From positions 1-64,000 of the forward strand of contig CAJUPJ010000004.1 of assembly GCA_910588655.1 (NCBI GenBank): a stretch of 64,000 nt of DNA, read 5' to 3'. This DNA is from an uncultured Lachnospiraceae bacterium. GTDB lineage: Bacteria; Bacillota; Clostridia; Lachnospirales; Lachnospiraceae. The notes under the pieces are model-generated. The model did not search any database. It was not told the DNA's origin and saw only the letters and a program-made list of their open reading frames with translations. The position numbers were made by a program, and so were the translations under genes. Positions within the stretch are counted from its first letter, which is position 1, and every line of letters starts with the position of its first letter. Shown piece by piece: positions 61,322 to 64,000 of this stretch.

Positions 61322-63505
61322 TTATCCTTTCTTCTTTATTAAAGCCACCTGGTATGAATTATATTCACCCAGGCTGGAAATAACAGGCATGCCCGCTTCC
61401 ATAAGCGCTGCACCCTGGTAACATAAGCCGCTCTCCTCATCCTTATATACAGCATTTCCATCAAGCCCTTTTAGCTTCACATAAGAAACAGGCATATTTC
61501 CGTGGATTTCATTAATTACAACACTTAATAACACTTGTTCCCTGTCTTTTGAAATATTTTCCCATGCAGTAAATACATCCTTAAATGGGTCTGACAGGCG
61601 GTAATAATCTCCTGACTGGATTAAACCTGCATATTTTTTATACGTTTTTATCTGTTCTCTTGTCTTTTCCTTCTCTTCCTCTGGCATCTTTGCAGGGTCA
61701 AGCTCATAACCAAATATACCTGACATTGCAACAATCCCTCTTGTTTCAAGGCTTGTAATGCGCCCTGTCTGGTGGTTTGGTACTGCTGATACATGTGAAC
61801 CTGAAACAGATGCCGGATAGAAGAATGATGTGCCATATTGTATCTTAAGGCGGTCTATAGCATCTGTATTATCACTGCACCAGATTTGCGGCGTGTAATA
61901 TAACATGCCTGCATCAAACCTTCCACCGCCGCCACAACAGCCTTCCACAAGTATATCCGGGTAGCGTTCCAGAAGTTTTTCCAGAAAATCATACACACCA
62001 AGCACATAATTATATGCCACACAGCCTGGAAAGCTCTGGCTGGAATAAAGCTCTGAAAGATTACGGTTCATATCCCATTTTATATATTCAATATTTGCCT
62101 GGTCTAACACAGCACAAACTTGTTTAAATATATATTCACGCACATCTTCCCTTGAAAAATCAAGTACAAGCTGGTTTCTTGAACGCAATGGCTGTTTTCC
62201 AGGTATCTGGAGTACAAAGTCCGGATGCTCCCTGTAAAGCCTGCTGTCTTCTGAAACCATTTCAGGTTCAAGCCATATCCCAAATTTCACATTATGTTTA
62301 TTAACATTTTCCACTAATTCACCAAGCGTGCAGCCAAGCTTCTCCTCGTTTACAGTCCAGTCACCAAGCCCTGAATTGTCACTGTCCCTTTTGCCAAACC
62401 AGCCGTCATCCATAACAACCAGACCTATGCCAAGTGAAGCAGCTTCTTTTGCAAGGTTTATAATAGTATTGCCGTCAAAGTCAAAGTAAGCAGCCTCCCA
62501 GCTGTTAATAAGTACCGGGCGGCACTCATTCTTATATTTGCCACGGCAGATATGGTTACGTATACAGTCATGGTACTTTAATGACAGGTCTGCGAAACCA
62601 TTTTCTGAATAACATAAAATGGTTTCCGGAACAACAAGTGACTGTCCCTTTTCTAATGGATAATAAAAATGTTCATTTTGCAGGCCCATTATAAGCCTTG
62701 CCTGCCCAAACTGGTCTTTACCTGCCTCACACTGGAAATTGCCACTATACACAAATAACATGCCATAACATTTTCCATAGTCCTCTGTTGTGCCATGTTC
62801 TGCCAGTATTACACCTGGGTTGTGCTGGTGGCTTGACGCCCCCCTGCGGCTTCCAATCCTGGTTTCCGTATACGAAACTGGAATACGTTCCATATTGCGT
62901 TCCATTGTATGCCTTCCGTGGAAATGTATAAAATCATAATCACCCGGCAGGAAATCAAGACATGCAGACGCTGCCTTTTCTACTACAAACTTCCCTTTGC
63001 CATTATTAGTAATTATAACACTTCTTGTAATAATATCCTCATTTTCCAGTACACCATAAAGAAGTTCTACACATGCCCCGTTTAATTTATCTTCAAGCGT
63101 AATTGAAAGAGTTTCTGCCTGGTTTTCATCTGCATATACCGCAGGAAGCCCTTTTAAAGCATATTTTCCTTTTATAATTTTATGTGATACATATCTTAAG
63201 TCGCAGCACTCCCCATAATCCGCATTGCGGATTATGAGTGCTGTAGTACGGTTATCCCCAGTCCCAAGGACCGGGTATTCCTGCGGTAATGTATCTAAAG
63301 AATATGTGCGCTTATCTGCCATTTCTGCCGGGTTTCCAGAAAATCCCCTGTCTGCATAAGTAACCAGATAATCCATGTCCTGGCTTACCTTTTTGCCATA
63401 GTACAGATGTAATAAGTAGCCAAGCTGGTCTGCCTTCATCTGGTAAGTTGTATTTTTTGTCTGTAAGCTGAAAATCCTTTTTTCCTGATTATAAATAACT
63501 GCCAT
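61322..63505 (-). CDS. GH36 alpha-galactosidase
   Basis: Removes terminal alpha-galactose from raffinose-family sugars or melibiose, here in the cytosol (no signal peptide). The 727-residue protein shows PVLINSWEAAYFDFDGNTII, VVMDDGWFGKRD, GIWLEPEMVSEDS, the nucleophile Asp478 in YIKWDMNRNLSE and the acid/base Asp in WCSDNTDAIDRLK (D545/D548). CCGGGGRFDAGMLYYTPQ is also typical. The length equals the GH36 part of AgaSK-type enzymes without the kinase. It follows an ABC permease gene by 23 bases, and the kinase gene follows it by 36. Confidence 0.95.
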   Translation of the reverse strand: MAVIYNQEKRIFSLQTKNTTYQMKADQLGYLLHLYYGKKVSQDMDYLVTYADRGFSGNPAEMADKRTYSLDTLPQEYPVLGTGDNRTTALIIRNADYGECCDLRYVSHKIIKGKYALKGLPAVYADENQAETLSITLEDKLNGACVELLYGVLENEDIITRSVIITNNGKGKFVVEKAASACLDFLPGDYDFIHFHGRHTMERNMERIPVSYTETRIGSRRGASSHQHNPGVILAEHGTTEDYGKCYGMLFVYSGNFQCEAGKDQFGQARLIMGLQNEHFYYPLEKGQSLVVPETILCYSENGFADLSLKYHDCIRNHICRGKYKNECRPVLINSWEAAYFDFDGNTIINLAKEAASLGIGLVVMDDGWFGKRDSDNSGLGDWTVNEEKLGCTLGELVENVNKHNVKFGIWLEPEMVSEDSRLYREHPDFVLQIPGKQPLRSRNQLVLDFSREDVREYIFKQVCAVLDQANIEYIKWDMNRNLSELYSSQSFPGCVAYNYVLGVYDFLEKLLERYPDILVEGCCGGGGRFDAGMLYYTPQIWCSDNTDAIDRLKIQYGTSFFYPASVSGSHVSAVPNHQTGRITSLETRGIVAMSGIFGYELDPAKMPEEEKEKTREQIKTYKKYAGLIQSGDYYRLSDPFKDVFTAWENISKDREQVLLSVVINEIHGNMPVSYVKLKGLDGNAVYKDEESGLCYQGAALMEAGMPVISSLGEYNSYQVALIKKKG

Positions 63506-63528
63506 AACAATACCTCTCTTGCCTGTAT

Positions 63529-64000
63529 TTATTTTACTGCGCCATTAACAACACCGTTAATAATCTGTTTCTGGCAAACTACATAAAATATAAGTATTGG
63601 TATTAATGATAATAAGTATGATGCAAATGCAAGGTTATAATTAGTACCAAACTGTGACTGGAAATTCATCTGTGCAAGTGGAAGTGTATTTACACCTGAG
63701 CCAGCCATAATAACAAGTGGCGTCATTACATCATTCCATACTGCAAGCGCTGTCATTACTGCAACTGTTGCGTGCATTGGTTTCATAAGCGGGAATATAA
63801 CCTTCCAGTATGTCCTCCATGTAGATGCACCATCCACCCTTGCTGCTTCTTCAAGTGCTATAGGTATATTTACAAGATAACCTGAATAAAGCATTATGTT
63901 CATTGGCATATAGAATACCACATAAAGCAGTATAACGCCAAACCAGTTTGCAAGTCCAAGTTCTGCTGTTTCCTTTGCAAGAGGCATCATAAGTATCGCA
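63529..64000 (-). CDS. Sugar ABC transporter permease (MalG type), C-terminal part
   Basis: The last about 157 codons of a carbohydrate permease; the gene continues beyond the window edge, as the frame stays open (AILMMPLAKETAELGLANW). The inner-membrane protein has four visible TM segments and the ATPase-docking EAA loop EEAARVDGASTWRTYWKVIF. It lies directly before the GH36 gene, so it probably imports raffinose-family sugars. Confidence 0.93.
   Translation of the reverse strand, partial: AILMMPLAKETAELGLANWFGVILLYVVFYMPMNIMLYSGYLVNIPIALEEAARVDGASTWRTYWKVIFPLMKPMHATVAVMTALAVWNDVMTPLVIMAGSGVNTLPLAQMNFQSQFGTNYNLAFASYLLSLIPILIFYVVCQKQIINGVVNGAVK

Noticed and set aside
1..64000. tRNA or rRNA genes
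   Set aside because: No cloverleaf with a GTTCRANNC arm or rRNA-like sequence was noticed on either strand; a tRNA scan could confirm.

Overview
The window looks like chromosomal DNA of a low-GC, motile gut Firmicute, most likely a Lachnospiraceae member of the Roseburia/Agathobacter/Lachnospira type. The evidence is the late flagellar block with FliW and CsrA, the protein-family mix (AAA ATPase of the DUF815 family, FIST-GGDEF, GH36 alpha-galactosidase with a sucrose-phosphorylase-type enzyme) and AT-rich codon use. The species cannot be fixed by eye. Nearly every gene lies on the minus strand; only two clear genes (35566-36003 and 54571-55470) are on the plus strand.

Region 1 (1-2400): a BlaI/MecI-type repressor, an M56 (BlaR1-like) membrane metallopeptidase and an overlapping small secreted protein. 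Region 2 (2400-26650): one motility block. Read in the direction of transcription (high to low coordinates) it runs flgM, flgN, two flgK paralogues, flgL, fliW, csrA, flaG, fliD, fliS, a FliT/FlgN-like gene, flagellin, a 104-aa protein, a MAF (DUF115) protein, a MAF/glycosyltransferase fusion, two tandem glycosyltransferase paralogues, a NeuA-type cytidylyltransferase and a NeuB-type nonulosonate synthase with a C-terminal cupin. Three sigma-28 promoters can be read directly, in front of flgM, flaG and flagellin. The flagellin leader carries a hairpin with GGA in its loop plus a GGA-rich Shine-Dalgarno, the arrangement expected for CsrA/FliW control. The genes after flagellin look like a nonulosonic-acid flagellin glycosylation pathway.

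Region 3 (26630-36000): lysA, a long intergenic tract of giant palindromes, and a sensory operon (hybrid histidine kinase, orphan solute-binding lipoprotein, FIST-GGDEF cyclase), then a divergent His-rich secreted peptidoglycan-binding protein. Region 4 (36100-49900): housekeeping and metabolism (efp, aroK, aroD, ilvC, ilvN, argS, aroA), interrupted by a probably acquired serpin gene flanked by duplicated pieces of a transglutaminase locus, and a secreted GH5 glycanase. Region 5 (50000-56000): a two-component/ABC transporter module, an unknown plus-strand gene and a MarR regulator. Region 6 (56000-64000): a periplasmic-binding-protein/HD-GYP fusion that may degrade c-di-GMP, then a raffinose-type operon with a sucrose(-phosphate) phosphorylase, a P-loop kinase, a GH36 alpha-galactosidase and the end of a sugar ABC permease.

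The strongest signal that ordinary annotation does not explain is a family of large mosaic inverted repeats at about 28.0-29.1, 35.0-35.5, 38.2-38.5, 50.45-50.9 and 58.1-58.7 kb. Their arms are built from shared modules, stay complementary while differing between copies, and sometimes form the last codons of the neighbouring gene. The second is the flagellin-glycosylation cluster, with three paralogues: one is fused to a MAF domain and has lost its nucleotide-sugar-binding half while keeping the shared C-terminal tail.
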